Assembly: GCF_000002425.4 (NCBI RefSeq)
Contig: NC_037253.1
Location: 8,241,176 to 8,305,175 of the forward strand
Length of the DNA stretch: 64,000 bases
DNA from: Physcomitrium patens
Taxonomy: Eukaryota; Streptophyta; Bryopsida; Funariales; Funariaceae
Direction: 5' to 3'
Of this stretch, positions 9,324-19,102 are shown piece after piece. The notes under the pieces are model-generated. The model had not been told where the DNA came from. It ran no database searches and saw only the letters and a program-made list of their open reading frames with translations. Position numbers and translations under genes: made by a program. Within the stretch, counting starts at the first letter, position 1; each line of letters opens with the position of its first letter.

Positions 9324-11234
9324 TTATTTTCCTGGCCGATAAGTGATAATGAACTCGAATCTTGACAAAGACATACTCCAACGAGCTTGACGACGATTCA
9401 ACACGCGTGCTGACATGAAATATTCGAAGTTCTTGTGATCTGTATATACAGTGACTAGACTAGAAGCGCCTTCTAGATAATGACGCCATTCTTGAAAGGA
9501 ATCCACGATCGCAAGAAGTTCTTTATCGTGGATCTCATAATTGATCTCGGCTGCTGAGAATTTTCTTGAATGAAAAGCTATCGGATGGAGTTTGTCATCT
9601 GTTCCCATTTGTGATAAAACTGCACCCAAGGCAAAATCTGATGCATCTGTTTCCATAAAAAATGCCTTGGAAAAGTCAACACGATATAAGACTGGTGCAG
9701 AGACAAACGATGTCTTCAAGGCTTCAAATGCTGCTTCCGCTTCTTGATTCCATTGAAATTTATCTTTACTAGTCAAGCGTGTAAGTGGAGCTGCAACTCG
9801 TGAGAAATCTTTGATGAAGATCCGATAGTAATTGGCAAATCCCAAGAAACATTGGACATCTCTTACCGTCCTTGGAATCTTCCAATCCACGATTGTTTGG
9901 ACTTTCTTAGAATCCATCATGAGACCATCATTTGAAATGATGTATCCTAAAAAGTCAACTTGAGTAGTGTGAAATACACACTTTTCCATCTTGGCGTACA
10001 ATCCTGCATCTCTAAGTTTTTGTAATACTTGACGAACATGTATTTCATGTTCTTCGACGTTCTTGGAATAGATCAGGATATCGTCTAGATAGCAGACGAC
10101 AAAATTGTCTAAGAATTCACGAAATATATCATTCATGAGATGTTGAAAAGCAGCTGGTGCATTCGTGAGTCCAAAGGGCATGACATTATATTCGAAATGT
10201 CCATACCTGGTTCGAAACGCAGTCTTCCATTCATCTCCTTCTTTGATCCGTACTAGATTATATGCTCCTCTTAGATCTATTTTTGTATAGATCTTAGCTT
10301 GATTCAACTGGTCAAGGAGTCCTGATATCAAAGGTAATGGATACCTGTTCTTGATTGTGATCTTCTTGAGTCCTCGATAGTCAACACACATTCGTAAAGA
10401 TCCATCTTTTTTCTTTACGAATAGAATTGGAGCTCCTGCTGGAGATTTTGAATGGCGTATGAAATTCTTTGCTAAATTCTCGTCAATATATGTCTTGAGT
10501 TCAGCCATCTCATCTTGCGATAAACTGTAAATTGGTCCAAATGGTGGCTGAGTTCCTTCCTTGAGGTCGATTGAACAATCATATGGACGATGCTCAGGAA
10601 GAATATCTGCATTCTTTTTCTCAAAAACGTCTTGATACTCCTGATATTGACTTGGAATGCCACTTGAAGTCTTTACGTTTTCAGAAATAGGTGCAGCATA
10701 AATAGCAAAAGTTGATCCTTCTTTTGCTGCGTGTATAAATGCTTTTGCACCTATCAGTACGAGTTTTACTGTACTAGACTTATAATTTTTTACTTGGTTC
10801 GTAGAACTATTAATAAAGCTTTTGGAAAAGTCAAGTTTACGCGAATTCCAATCTATTCGAGGGTTATATTTTTCTAGCCAGGATAAACCTAAAATAACTG
10901 GATTAGACGGGGATTTAATTATGTTAAAAGCTATGTAGCTATCATGACCGTCTATTGTTACTTTTATAGGATGAGTTTCATGAGTGACATCTCCAGAAGA
11001 CAAGAGACGACCATCTATGACTTCTACATGTACTGGTTTAGGTTTCTGTACAAAGGGTATTTTACGACTTTTAACAAATTGTTCATCTAAAAAACATGCT
11101 GAGGCTCCCGAATCTAATAAAGCAGAGGCTTTGTAATTCTTAGGTCCTAAATATAAGTCTATTATAAAACAATGAGAGGGTTCTGAGGAGAGGATAGGAC
11201 CTTCATTAGGAATTGTACAAGGTTCCAGCTGCAC
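9324..11234 (-). CDS. Element F pol, protease - reverse transcriptase - RNase H (636 codons)
   Basis: Parts in order: aspartic protease (DSGAS at residues 41-45), reverse transcriptase (middle third, with the YLDD catalytic box and the usual MPFGLTNAP stretch), and Ty3-type RNase H (last quarter, with ETDAS). The order and spacing are those of Ty3/gypsy. Recognisable copies of the same region occur in A, G and N in this window. It is part of element F. Confidence 0.95.
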   Translation of the reverse strand: MQLEPCTIPNEGPILSSEPSHCFIIDLYLGPKNYKASALLDSGASACFLDEQFVKSRKIPFVQKPKPVHVEVIDGRLLSSGDVTHETHPIKVTIDGHDSYIAFNIIKSPSNPVILGLSWLEKYNPRIDWNSRKLDFSKSFINSSTNQVKNYKSSTVKLVLIGAKAFIHAAKEGSTFAIYAAPISENVKTSSGIPSQYQEYQDVFEKKNADILPEHRPYDCSIDLKEGTQPPFGPIYSLSQDEMAELKTYIDENLAKNFIRHSKSPAGAPILFVKKKDGSLRMCVDYRGLKKITIKNRYPLPLISGLLDQLNQAKIYTKIDLRGAYNLVRIKEGDEWKTAFRTRYGHFEYNVMPFGLTNAPAAFQHLMNDIFREFLDNFVVCYLDDILIYSKNVEEHEIHVRQVLQKLRDAGLYAKMEKCVFHTTQVDFLGYIISNDGLMMDSKKVQTIVDWKIPRTVRDVQCFLGFANYYRIFIKDFSRVAAPLTRLTSKDKFQWNQEAEAAFEALKTSFVSAPVLYRVDFSKAFFMETDASDFALGAVLSQMGTDDKLHPIAFHSRKFSAAEINYEIHDKELLAIVDSFQEWRHYLEGASSLVTVYTDHKNFEYFMSARVLNRRQARWSMSLSRFEFIITYRPGK

Positions 11235-11242
11235 GGTCCCTA

Positions 11243-12283
11243 TTATAATTGGACGAATCCGTTTTCCGATATGTTGTCTTCTTTGACCGTCGTATCCCTC
11301 ATTTTATAGTTGCGTCGTTTCTTTGGACAATGTTGAGCAGTGTGCTTAGGTTCTCCGCAATATAAACATAATCCTTCTTGACGACGACGAATCTTTTCTT
11401 GCTCAGTTAGGGGTTTAAAACGTACCGCGTCAATTTGCATGTCTTCTACTTCCGAATGTACGTTTGGTAAAGATGTTGATGTTGCCATTGAGTAATAACG
11501 TTGAGGTTCCCGTGAATGATTCTCAGATCGAAATTCAAAAAGTCGATTATCACATTTTACCGCAAAATCGATTGCTTGACTCAAAGTTTGAGGATCAGGT
11601 AAGTTGAGCATCAATTTCTTTACTTCGTATTGCAATCCATAAAGAAATTGACTGATGAGTGCAGCATCATCCCACTTGATGTCAATTGCAAGTTGTCGAA
11701 ATTATGAAGCATATACTGTTACTGAGCGATTTCCTTGTCGCAGAATTCGGATCTTATTTGTTGCAACACGAGTTGCATCGTGTTCACCATACATAGATCG
11801 AAACTCTGCCAAAAAAGCTTCCAAATTGTTCAATATTGGATTTTGTTGTTCAAGAAAAGACGAAAACCACGATAATGCAGAACCAGAAAGTAGAGTGCCA
11901 ATAAACCTGACTTGTGATCCTGGAGTTGGATAGCTTTGCGGTTGAAGTTCAATTGCCAATTGTACTTGATTGATGAACCCTCGAAACTTTGATCTCGTAC
12001 CATCAAATTTCTCAGGTAAGGCAATTCTTGGTTCTCTAGTGCTTATAGGGTGTTGTACAATTGGAGAAGGAACGTGATTTGTTGTAGATGTTGAAGCAGC
12101 TCCGATGATCTCTATATCTCCACTTTCTGCTATTCTTGTTCTTTCATGTGTTGGTGAATTGAGTTGATGCATCGCAAGCATTAACTCCCTCATTTGCTCT
12201 TGCATTTGTGCCATTGCACTCTTCATTTCAACAAGTTCTGCCATAATGACACTAAGAAGAAAAATTTGTTTGATATTGCTCAA
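11243..12283 (-). CDS. Element F gag region
   Basis: Two open stretches (12283-11702 and 11635-11243) hold the gag coding part. The first has an N-terminal helix rich in Met/Gln and a retrotransposon-gag domain. The second has a basic tail with a CCHC zinc knuckle (CLYCGEPKHTAQHC). The region directly precedes the protease frame. Homologous gag pieces are found in J, M and N. Confidence 0.85.
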
Positions 12284-12443
12284 GACAAAAGAAAAGAAAG
12301 ACTTGATAACAAAGAAGATACTAAGAATAATATCAGTTTAGAAGTGGGTAATCCACAAACTTCTAATATGCTTATGTCTTGTCAAGAGAAAGGGGTAATC
12401 CACTCTTACTCAAGAAAAAACAAAGCTCTGATATTGTAAGTGT

Positions 12444-12454
12444 ACTCTTGTCAA
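12444..12454 (-). other. Predicted self-primed primer-binding site of element F
   Basis: On the minus strand, TTGACAAGAGT begins 2 bases inside the 5' LTR. It is a perfect complement to ACTCTTGTCAA at 12623-12633 in the same LTR, which starts 32 bases from the first T of the TATA box and so should be the transcript's 5' end. A decayed iMet-like motif (AATATCAGAGC) lies about 10 bases further in, at 12425-12435, and is not next to the LTR. Confidence 0.6.
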
Positions 12455-12456
12455 TC

Positions 12457-13008
12457 TGTCAAGGACAAAGACTCGATGAGGAAAAATATACACCAAAAGG
12501 CTATCTCGATATAATAAGTCAAAATATAAACAAGTAGGTATATTAAAAGGAAACTGGAATGGCTATTGCCACAAGACAAGAAACTAAAGACTCTTGAACC
12601 TAGACTAGAAGCAAGAAAGGAGTTGACAAGAGTGAAGAAGCCTTCACTCTTGTCTCTATATATACTATCTAACTAGGGGCTACATGGCGACGTTCTATAG
12701 GACCTCCAATATGTGTTGACTTTGTAGGACACATGCCTTGACTTACAAGGCAAGTTTTTCTACGTGTGGGCCACATAGTTAGCTTGATCTTCAAGCTAAC
12801 AACATGTGTGGCACATGGCCAACTTGTTGACCACGTTTCTAATCCAAAAAGTCAATTAAAGACACTTATGAAGTCAAAGCAGCGTCTAGGAAGTTTCTAG
12901 GAAGCTTCTTTATTAAATATTATATAATTAACTTACTTTTATCTACTTTTACTTACTTCTACCTATTTCTATATGTAATTATTAGCTTACATGATTATGG
13001 CCGTGACA
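12457..13008 (-). repeat. 5' LTR of element F
   Basis: This is the 552-bp partner of the LTR at 6636-7187, with 4 differences (three transitions, one transversion). The right flank 13009-13013 repeats the target site ATGTA. Confidence 0.95.
12623..12664 (-). promoter_or_regulatory. LTR promoter core of element F: TATA box and predicted start
   Basis: TATATATA lies at 12657-12664 (read leftward), with the predicted transcript start at 12633, 32 bases downstream. A 30-base inverted repeat with 13-bp arms straddles the predicted start. Confidence 0.6.
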
Positions 13009-13013
13009 ATGTA
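13009..13013. repeat. Target-site duplication of element F, right copy (ATGTA)
   Basis: This exactly repeats 6631-6635. Confidence 0.95.
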
Positions 13014-13639
13014 TCATCTCTATTTCCAATATCTGAACGCACAAGGAAACTATAATCTCCTCGTTCATCTTATCGGTCTCTTCTTTACAGCAATTCAGTC
13101 ATACCAATAACTGCTATTTCCACCAATATATTCACCCTCATAATCTCCAGCTGTAATATTGTATTTCACAGCTTTCAGCACACAATTATCCTCGTTCCAA
13201 TCACTGGAATTCTTCACACAGAACTGCCATTCACATTACAGTGTTTTACACAAACACAGACTCATTCTCTCTGTTGAACTACAATCAGATTTCAGCATTC
13301 AATCTTTCTTCTTCTCAAATAATACCAATCATATTTCCATTCCATAATTTACTTCACAATATTCAGAAACTCTCAATCCTCTTATTCAAAGAAAATAACA
13401 AACAAAAGAAAAGAGGTATCATCAAGCTTACCCCGACTAACACTATCACAGCGAGGGCACCTTAATTAACTTCTACAACTCCTATATACTTTCCCCTGAT
13501 TCTCGAGATTCTAATCGTAATTCTGTAATTAACCACTATTAATAACTAAATCATTCATCTGTCTTCCTGAATTTCCTATTATATAGACTATTAATATATT
13601 TTACCAATATCTTTCAAAAACGAATTAATATCTATTCTA
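13014..13639 (-). repeat. LTR of element B, remainder
   Basis: AT-rich sequence without coding features continues the LTR of B after the F insertion. The outer end is not sharply defined: recognisable gag sequence of element C starts at about 13640. Assignment is by position (directly outside the F target duplication), not by comparison with a second copy. Confidence 0.45.
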
Positions 13640-13690
13640 CATGTATCGCATCAATTTGCATGTCTTCTACCTCTGAATGTGAATTCACGT

Positions 13691-15032
13691 TGTCGTATTA
13701 CGTGCTTTCCTGCTCGAAAACGTGCCAAGCGACTGGCTGTAGAAGGTAGTATGGAGATTCACCGATAGTCAAGCAGTCTATCAGTTTTTGACTGCTGGAA
13801 TATAAACGACTGCAATAATGTATCGTAAATCTATACGGATGCTCTTTGACTGCTTGTCGAAGTCTCTTTTTTTTTTTCCCAGCCGGTAGGTCTCTAGACG
13901 TTACAGAGAACCCCGAACAACCCAAACTGTTAATCTTCAATACCCCTTTGTACTTACGATCTTGTATCCACTGACTGTCCTGTTAGATTAACCCAATAAA
14001 TTTCATTCACTCCGCATACTCAATCCTATAGACACCCTTTTAATCCTTCAATCACAGACGTAACTCGATTTTACAAAACAATCAAGAGTATTCAAACCCA
14101 CTTCATTTAAAAATCCCGATTCACCATTACAACACTGACTTCAGCAGCGATTGCCTCAGTCTTCCCAAAACTCTACGAAGAAGAAAAATCCAAATTCTAT
14201 GTCTTTCCTTCCCCGACCCGAAGGGTGAAGCTCCTCTTTTTAATTCCCTTGATCTTCAAAAACCTCCAATGAAAACCGAACTGGTAACCTTGCAAAAGCT
14301 TGAAAACTAGCTCCCCCCCGATTCCCCCGAAAAAAACCTCCCTCCCTAAAACTATATTCTCCCCTAACCTTATCCTTTGAATTTCTTCAATCTTCCATCT
14401 TAGATCCGGAATTGGCTCCCGCCGTCAGAGCTTAGATTCGAAATTGGCTCACGTCATCAAGGCCTTCTTCTCCGTTTTTACCTTTAAGAGATCCATTTAC
14501 CGTAAACAACGTTCCCTGAAACGGCACAGAAAACAGGACAGCCCGAAACAGAATCGAAACCCCGTAATCGGGACCACATTGAGTCGTCCGACCAATTCAG
14601 GTCCCATATTGGGTAAGATGCCCATAGTAACCTGGATGCTCGCGTAATTGGGTCAAATTGGTCTTCGCGTCAGACTGGTTGAGGCCCGTAGTAAGACCTG
14701 GATTTTCCCGTAACTAGACTGCATTGGGTTGCCCCACCAATACAGGTCTCATATTGGGTAAGAGGACCCGGATTGGATTCTCGAAATTGGATCCAATTGG
14801 CTCTTCAAACCCGTCGTGTGAATTGGTCCTTCTCATCCTGCTAACTCCCGTTATTAGAATCGAACGGAGCATTTCAGTATGCCCCGGCTGACTGTAACGG
14901 GGTGACTGAACCTGACCACTCAGTATTTGCGCTGAAGTTGGTCGATGCTCCCAATATTCGAGGTAACTGAATATTAATAAAATTCCCCTTCTTTTTTTTA
15001 TTTTCACTGTATACTCGTATTACAACATGACA
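13691..15032 (+). mobile_element. S1: solo-LTR-like insertion (1,342 bp) in element C
   Basis: It starts TGTCGTATTACGTG and ends CAACATGACA (TG...CA, with TGTC/GACA inverted ends) and is flanked by the 4-bp near-duplication acgt (13687-13690) / actt (15033-15036). It carries no coding frame that I recognise. Its first ~70 bp share the pattern CTGGCTGTAGAAGG with S2 and S3. A diverged tandem repeat of about 150 bp lies around 14560-14790. It is most simply a solo LTR, or a non-autonomous LTR-like element, of a family not represented by an internal region here. Confidence 0.7.
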
Positions 15033-15745
15033 ACTTTGCTTGCCGACATATGTTGTCTTGAGCGTTGGTCTTGGCGACATTAGAATAGGCGGTTATCGTA
15101 CTTCATAGCTTGGCTAATAGCTTCGTTGAGCATTTGTGGATCAAAAAGAGTTAACAGCAAATCCTTCACATCATCCCTTAAATCCCAATAGAATTGACTT
15201 ATGAATGCTTTTTCATCCCAATTCATGCCGCATGCTAATTGCTTGAAATTCGATGTATAGACTGATGTAGAGTGCATCCCTTATCGTAGTGATCGGATCT
15301 TTGTTGTAGTCCATTGAACCTTGTCGTGTTCACCAAATGCTTTCGCAAACGCCTCCAAAAAGGTTTCAAAGTTATTTAGTATGGACGATCGTTTCTCAAA
15401 CAAAGGAGCAAACTATGATAGAGCTTGCTCTGTAAGTAAGGTTCCAACAAGCCCAACACGTGACTCCTCCGTTGGATAGCATTTGGGCTGTAAAATTGTT
15501 ATCAACCTGATTTGATTGACGAATCCTTGAAACTTAGAACGCGTACCATCGAACTTATTTGGAAGGCTAACTCGGGGCTCCTTATGTTGTAGAACCAGCG
15601 GTGCTTATCGAAACTGAGGCAAAGTTGTTTCTCCAAGTGCAGAAGTTTGAAGCTGGTGCAATCTAGATTGTGCCATCCTAGATGCTCCATCATTATGAAG
15701 CCTTGCTACGACTCCTTCAATCTTTGCAGTTCTTTGCGATAACGT
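15033..15745 (-). pseudogene. Element C gag fragment between S1 and S2
   Basis: This piece of retroelement gag is closely similar to element A 1975-2695 and continues the element interrupted by S1 and S2. It is broken and has no host function. Confidence 0.75.
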
Positions 15746-17068
15746 TGTCATGTTGTGACACAACTATATGGTGAAAATATGACAAAAAAATGATATTTTA
15801 ATTAATATTCTATTATCATGGTTCAACAAGCATTCAATATATTTTACAAGGCTTTTATAAAAGCCTCTAATCCTATTTTCTTCACTTAATAGCTAGTAGA
15901 TAAAAACTAGTTAGTAATTTTACCTTCTAGGCTGTAGTAACTTTTTTATTGCCTTAGAAAGGCCATAAAATGGTAAAAAAAGGATAAAGAGGATAATTTA
16001 TTACCATGGTTGATACTAGGGTTAAGTTGAGGGTAGGATCAAGCTATAAAATCACTAGGATAGATTAGATTGATATCCGGGGATCGGCCGGATATGAGAC
16101 AGGGTCGAAATCCGACCTCTAGCCACTAAAATGGCCACCTAGGATAAAATACGGGGGTTTTTTCAGATCAGGGTTTTTGGATCGAAGAGTTAGCTTCAAG
16201 TTCTTTTCAAGGTCACTAGTTTGGTTTCATTAGGATTTGTGAGGGGAGAGCAATCGCTGCTCAAAGTCAGTGTTTATTTTGGTGTTTCGGATTTTACATA
16301 AAACATTGATGGATTGCATTCTCAATCGGTTTGTGCAAGTCGTGTAGCATCTATGGATCAAAATTTGGTATTTTTTGGACAGTTGGGTGTGCTAAGTGTA
16401 TACAAAAATTTGTGTTAATCTAACGATGCAATCAAGAGATATCTGGATTTTAGTACAAAGGATTGTCGGAAGTTGGCAGTCTAGGGTTGGATAGGGATTC
16501 TGTGATATCTGAAGATCTACTAGTTGGATCGACATAATTTTTGGCTTAGTAATAGAAGATTTGGAGATCAAGCGACTTTTCAATTTTAAGCTGGAGTTAA
16601 CAATTAACAAAGGAGAAATCACTTCGGGAGTTTCTACATCAAATTTCAAGGTTGCGGCCAAGTGTCATCAGTGTGGTTTTTGGGCGTTTTCTTGCAATCT
16701 GTAAGTTGGGTTGAGCTGAAATTTTCTGAGCATATAGAAGGCTTATACTGGTATTTGGGTGCAAAATTTTACACTAAGTGGACGGTTGGATGAAAAGTTA
16801 TAGCTTGTCAAAGCTCACTGGCTAGGGTTAGGACTTGTTAAGAAAAACAAAAATAACTTAATTATAAAAGAAATAAAGAAATTGGAATATTGTATGGTTA
16901 AAATGACTATGAGGAGTGTTTTTAAATACTTGGAAATTGATATTTCAATTATATTCTTCATACATGGATAAAATCAATTAGGGTTTCTTTGTTATTTGCA
17001 AAAACAACTATACCTTCCACAGCCAGATACCCAGTGTATTCCCGAACAAGACAACACGTAATACGACA
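15746..17068 (-). mobile_element. S2: solo-LTR-like insertion (1,323 bp) in element C, opposite orientation to S1
   Basis: On the minus strand it starts TGTCGTATTACGTG and ends CACAACATGACA. The flanks are acgt (15742-15745) / atgt (17069-17072), a 4-bp target duplication with one mismatch. Its interior shares with S3 a stretch around 16075-16150 (a TTTCGACCCTG-type block followed by CCGGCC). There are no coding features. Confidence 0.75.
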
Positions 17069-17427
17069 ATGTAGCGAGGGCATTCATGATAGCATCCAAC
17101 TTGGACTCCGAACTTTCCATCATACTAATATCTTAGCCTCCGGCCATTCTAAGAGAAGGACAGAAATGACTCTATAAGAAGACAATATTGGTTTAGAGGA
17201 AGGTACTCCGCAACCTCTAAAATACCTTAAGAGCTTCAAGAAAAGGGATAATCCACTCTCTCCAAGAAGAATAAGATTCCAATATTGTAACAAAAGAAGT
17301 ATCAGTTTAGAAGAAGGTAATCCGCAATCTCTAAAATGCTAATACATCTTCAAGTAGAGGGGTAATCCACACTCTAACGAGGAAGAAACTAGCTCTGATA
17401 TCTAAGGTGAGTGCAGTCTCAACAAAC

Positions 17428-17724
17428 TGTCACGGACACAGAAATACAGGCTCGAGATCTAAAAAGAAGTTCAAGAAGAACTGGCAAGAACTAGATTAAT
17501 TACATGAATACAAGAATAATACCAGAGAGGTGAGCTAGAGCTCCAAGAGATGTGTTGTCGAGACTGAAGAACTCTTCAGCCTCGATTCCAATATATACTC
17601 CTATTTAGGAAGCTTCTCAAGCAACTTCTACCAACTAAGAAGCTTCTAGAAGGTTTCAGATACTTGCTTCTAGAAGGTTCTAGAAACTTATCTCTAGAAG
17701 GTTCTAAGGACTATGTCCCTAACA
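17428..17724 (-). repeat. 5' LTR of element C (297 bp)
   Basis: TGTCACGG...CCCTAACA, as in the LTR of A but with fewer internal repeat units. It contains a TATA-like ATATATAC near 17591-17598. Heat-shock-type runs are at 17638-17652 (3 units) and 17667-17686 (4 perfect units). Confidence 0.8.
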
Positions 17725-19102
17725 ATCCACTACTTGATACTTTTGACTTTTCAAAAGTTGATAATCCTGTGGCAAAAGATTTGACAAATCATTTGTCTAA
17801 GCTACATACAACAATGAAGGCGTAGTTAAAAGAAGCTCAAGAACAACAAAAGGTCATTGCAGATATCTATCAAAAGGAACAACCACCATTCTACATAGAT
17901 GTCAAGGTATGGTTATTTTGTCACAATATCAAGACCACTTGTTCTTATGACAAGTTGGACTATGGAAGGCTTGGACCATTTTCTATTTCTGTACAAATCA
18001 ATCTAGTTGCATATCATTCACACCTATTGAAGTCAATGAAAATCCATCTAGTATTCGATGTGTCTTTTCTTGAACCATACAAGACATTGGACATACCAAG
18101 AAGAAGACAAGATCTACTTCCTCCTATAGAAGTGAAAAATAATGAAGAATTTGAAGTGGAAGAAATCCTAGATTCAAGGCGACACCAAAATAAATTAAAA
18201 TATCTTGTCTATTGGCACGATTATGATATTAGTAAATTACAATGCATTTGGTATGACAACCTTAGAAGAGACTCTCGATATTTGGTGATTTTATTAGAGA
18301 TAGGAATAATTCCTGATGGTGTTTAAAATGTTTTATTTGAAGGAAGTTATGAAGGCCTCAATAACGATCAAATAACTCAGTGATCTTTCCACTCTAGTAT
18401 GACACACTATCGATGCTTGAGAGGCCATATCAATCATCTTCAAAGAGAAGAAAGATCAGAGTATGTGGCAAATATAATTCTCTGCATCTTAGACTTCTTC
18501 GATATGTAATTAGTGCTCTTTGTGGAACTCATCTCTAGAAGGAGGGAGTAATGTCACTGACATATATTTATTGTAATTATTTCCTAAGTGATGTGAATAA
18601 ATAGAAGTAGATAAAAGTACATTAATTTTATAATTTATTCTTAAAAAGCTTCATAGAAGCTTCATAGATGCTGCTTTGACTTTATATGTGTTTATACTTA
18701 ATTGATAGGTTAGAAACTTAGTCGACAAGTTAATCACATGCCACATATGTTGGTGTCTTACGAAAAAAGTTAATTATATGGCGCCTGTATAGAAAACTTG
18801 CCTTGGAAGTTAAGATACATGTTGTGCAAAGTCAACACATTTTTGGAGGTCCTATAGAACGTCTCCATGTAGCTCCTAGGTAGATAGTATATATAAAGGC
18901 AAAAGTAAAGGCCTTGTTCGCTCTTCTCAATTCCTATCTTACTTCTAATCTAATTTCAAAGATCTCTAGTTTTCTTATCTTTTGGCAATAGCCATTTCAA
19001 TTTCTTTCATAATATATATATTTAGTTATTTTTATTATTTTATTTTTCTTTAAAAAAAATCTCACTTGTTTATTTTTTTTTAACAAGTGCTTATTCTTGA
19101 CA
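17725..19102 (+). mobile_element. Element D: 3' end of an F-family chromovirus (integrase C-terminus, chromodomain, 3' LTR)
   Basis: This plus-strand fossil shows the end of integrase, a chromodomain (about 18130-18240), a remnant of the extra 3' frame (about 18240-18508), a polypurine tract (about 18538-18551) and an LTR at 18552-19102 (551 bp, TGTCACTG...TTCTTGACA). It is broken with several breaks. The 5' side is cut off at element C. Confidence 0.8.
18552..19102 (+). repeat. 3' LTR of element D
   Basis: 551 bp, with clear similarity to the F and N LTRs (the same GAAGCTTCATAG region, TATA box near 18889-18895 and ending CTTGACA), but much diverged from them. Confidence 0.75.

Larger units (their letters stand above)
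6636..13008 (-). mobile_element. Element F: young, nearly whole Ty3/gypsy chromovirus (RLG1/Tcn1-like), 6,373 bp
   Basis: The element has identical-length LTRs at 6636-7187 and 12457-13008 (552 bp each, 4 differences counted by eye, about 99.3% identical) and a perfect 5-bp target duplication. In minus-strand order it holds 5' LTR, primer site, gag (12283-11243), protease-RT-RNase H (11234-9324), integrase with C-terminal chromodomain (9317-7746), an extra open frame (7651-7229), polypurine tract and 3' LTR. It looks nearly whole, with few breaks. At common plant substitution rates the LTR difference suggests a few hundred thousand years or less. It is nested in the LTR of element B. Chromodomain plus family resemblance point to the Tcn1-like chromoviruses known from mosses; that placement is from memory of the family. 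Confidence 0.95.
13640..17724 (-). mobile_element. Element C: truncated copy of the A family (gag part and 5' LTR), twice interrupted
   Basis: Pieces at 13640-13690, 15033-15745 and 17069-17427 match the gag and leader of element A, followed by an LTR at 17428-17724 of the A family. Insertions S1 (13691-15032) and S2 (15746-17068) separate the pieces. Only gag and the 5' end remain, and it is broken in several places. Its leader keeps the predicted self-primed site at 17415-17425, paired with 17555-17565 in the LTR (10 of 11 positions). Confidence 0.8.
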
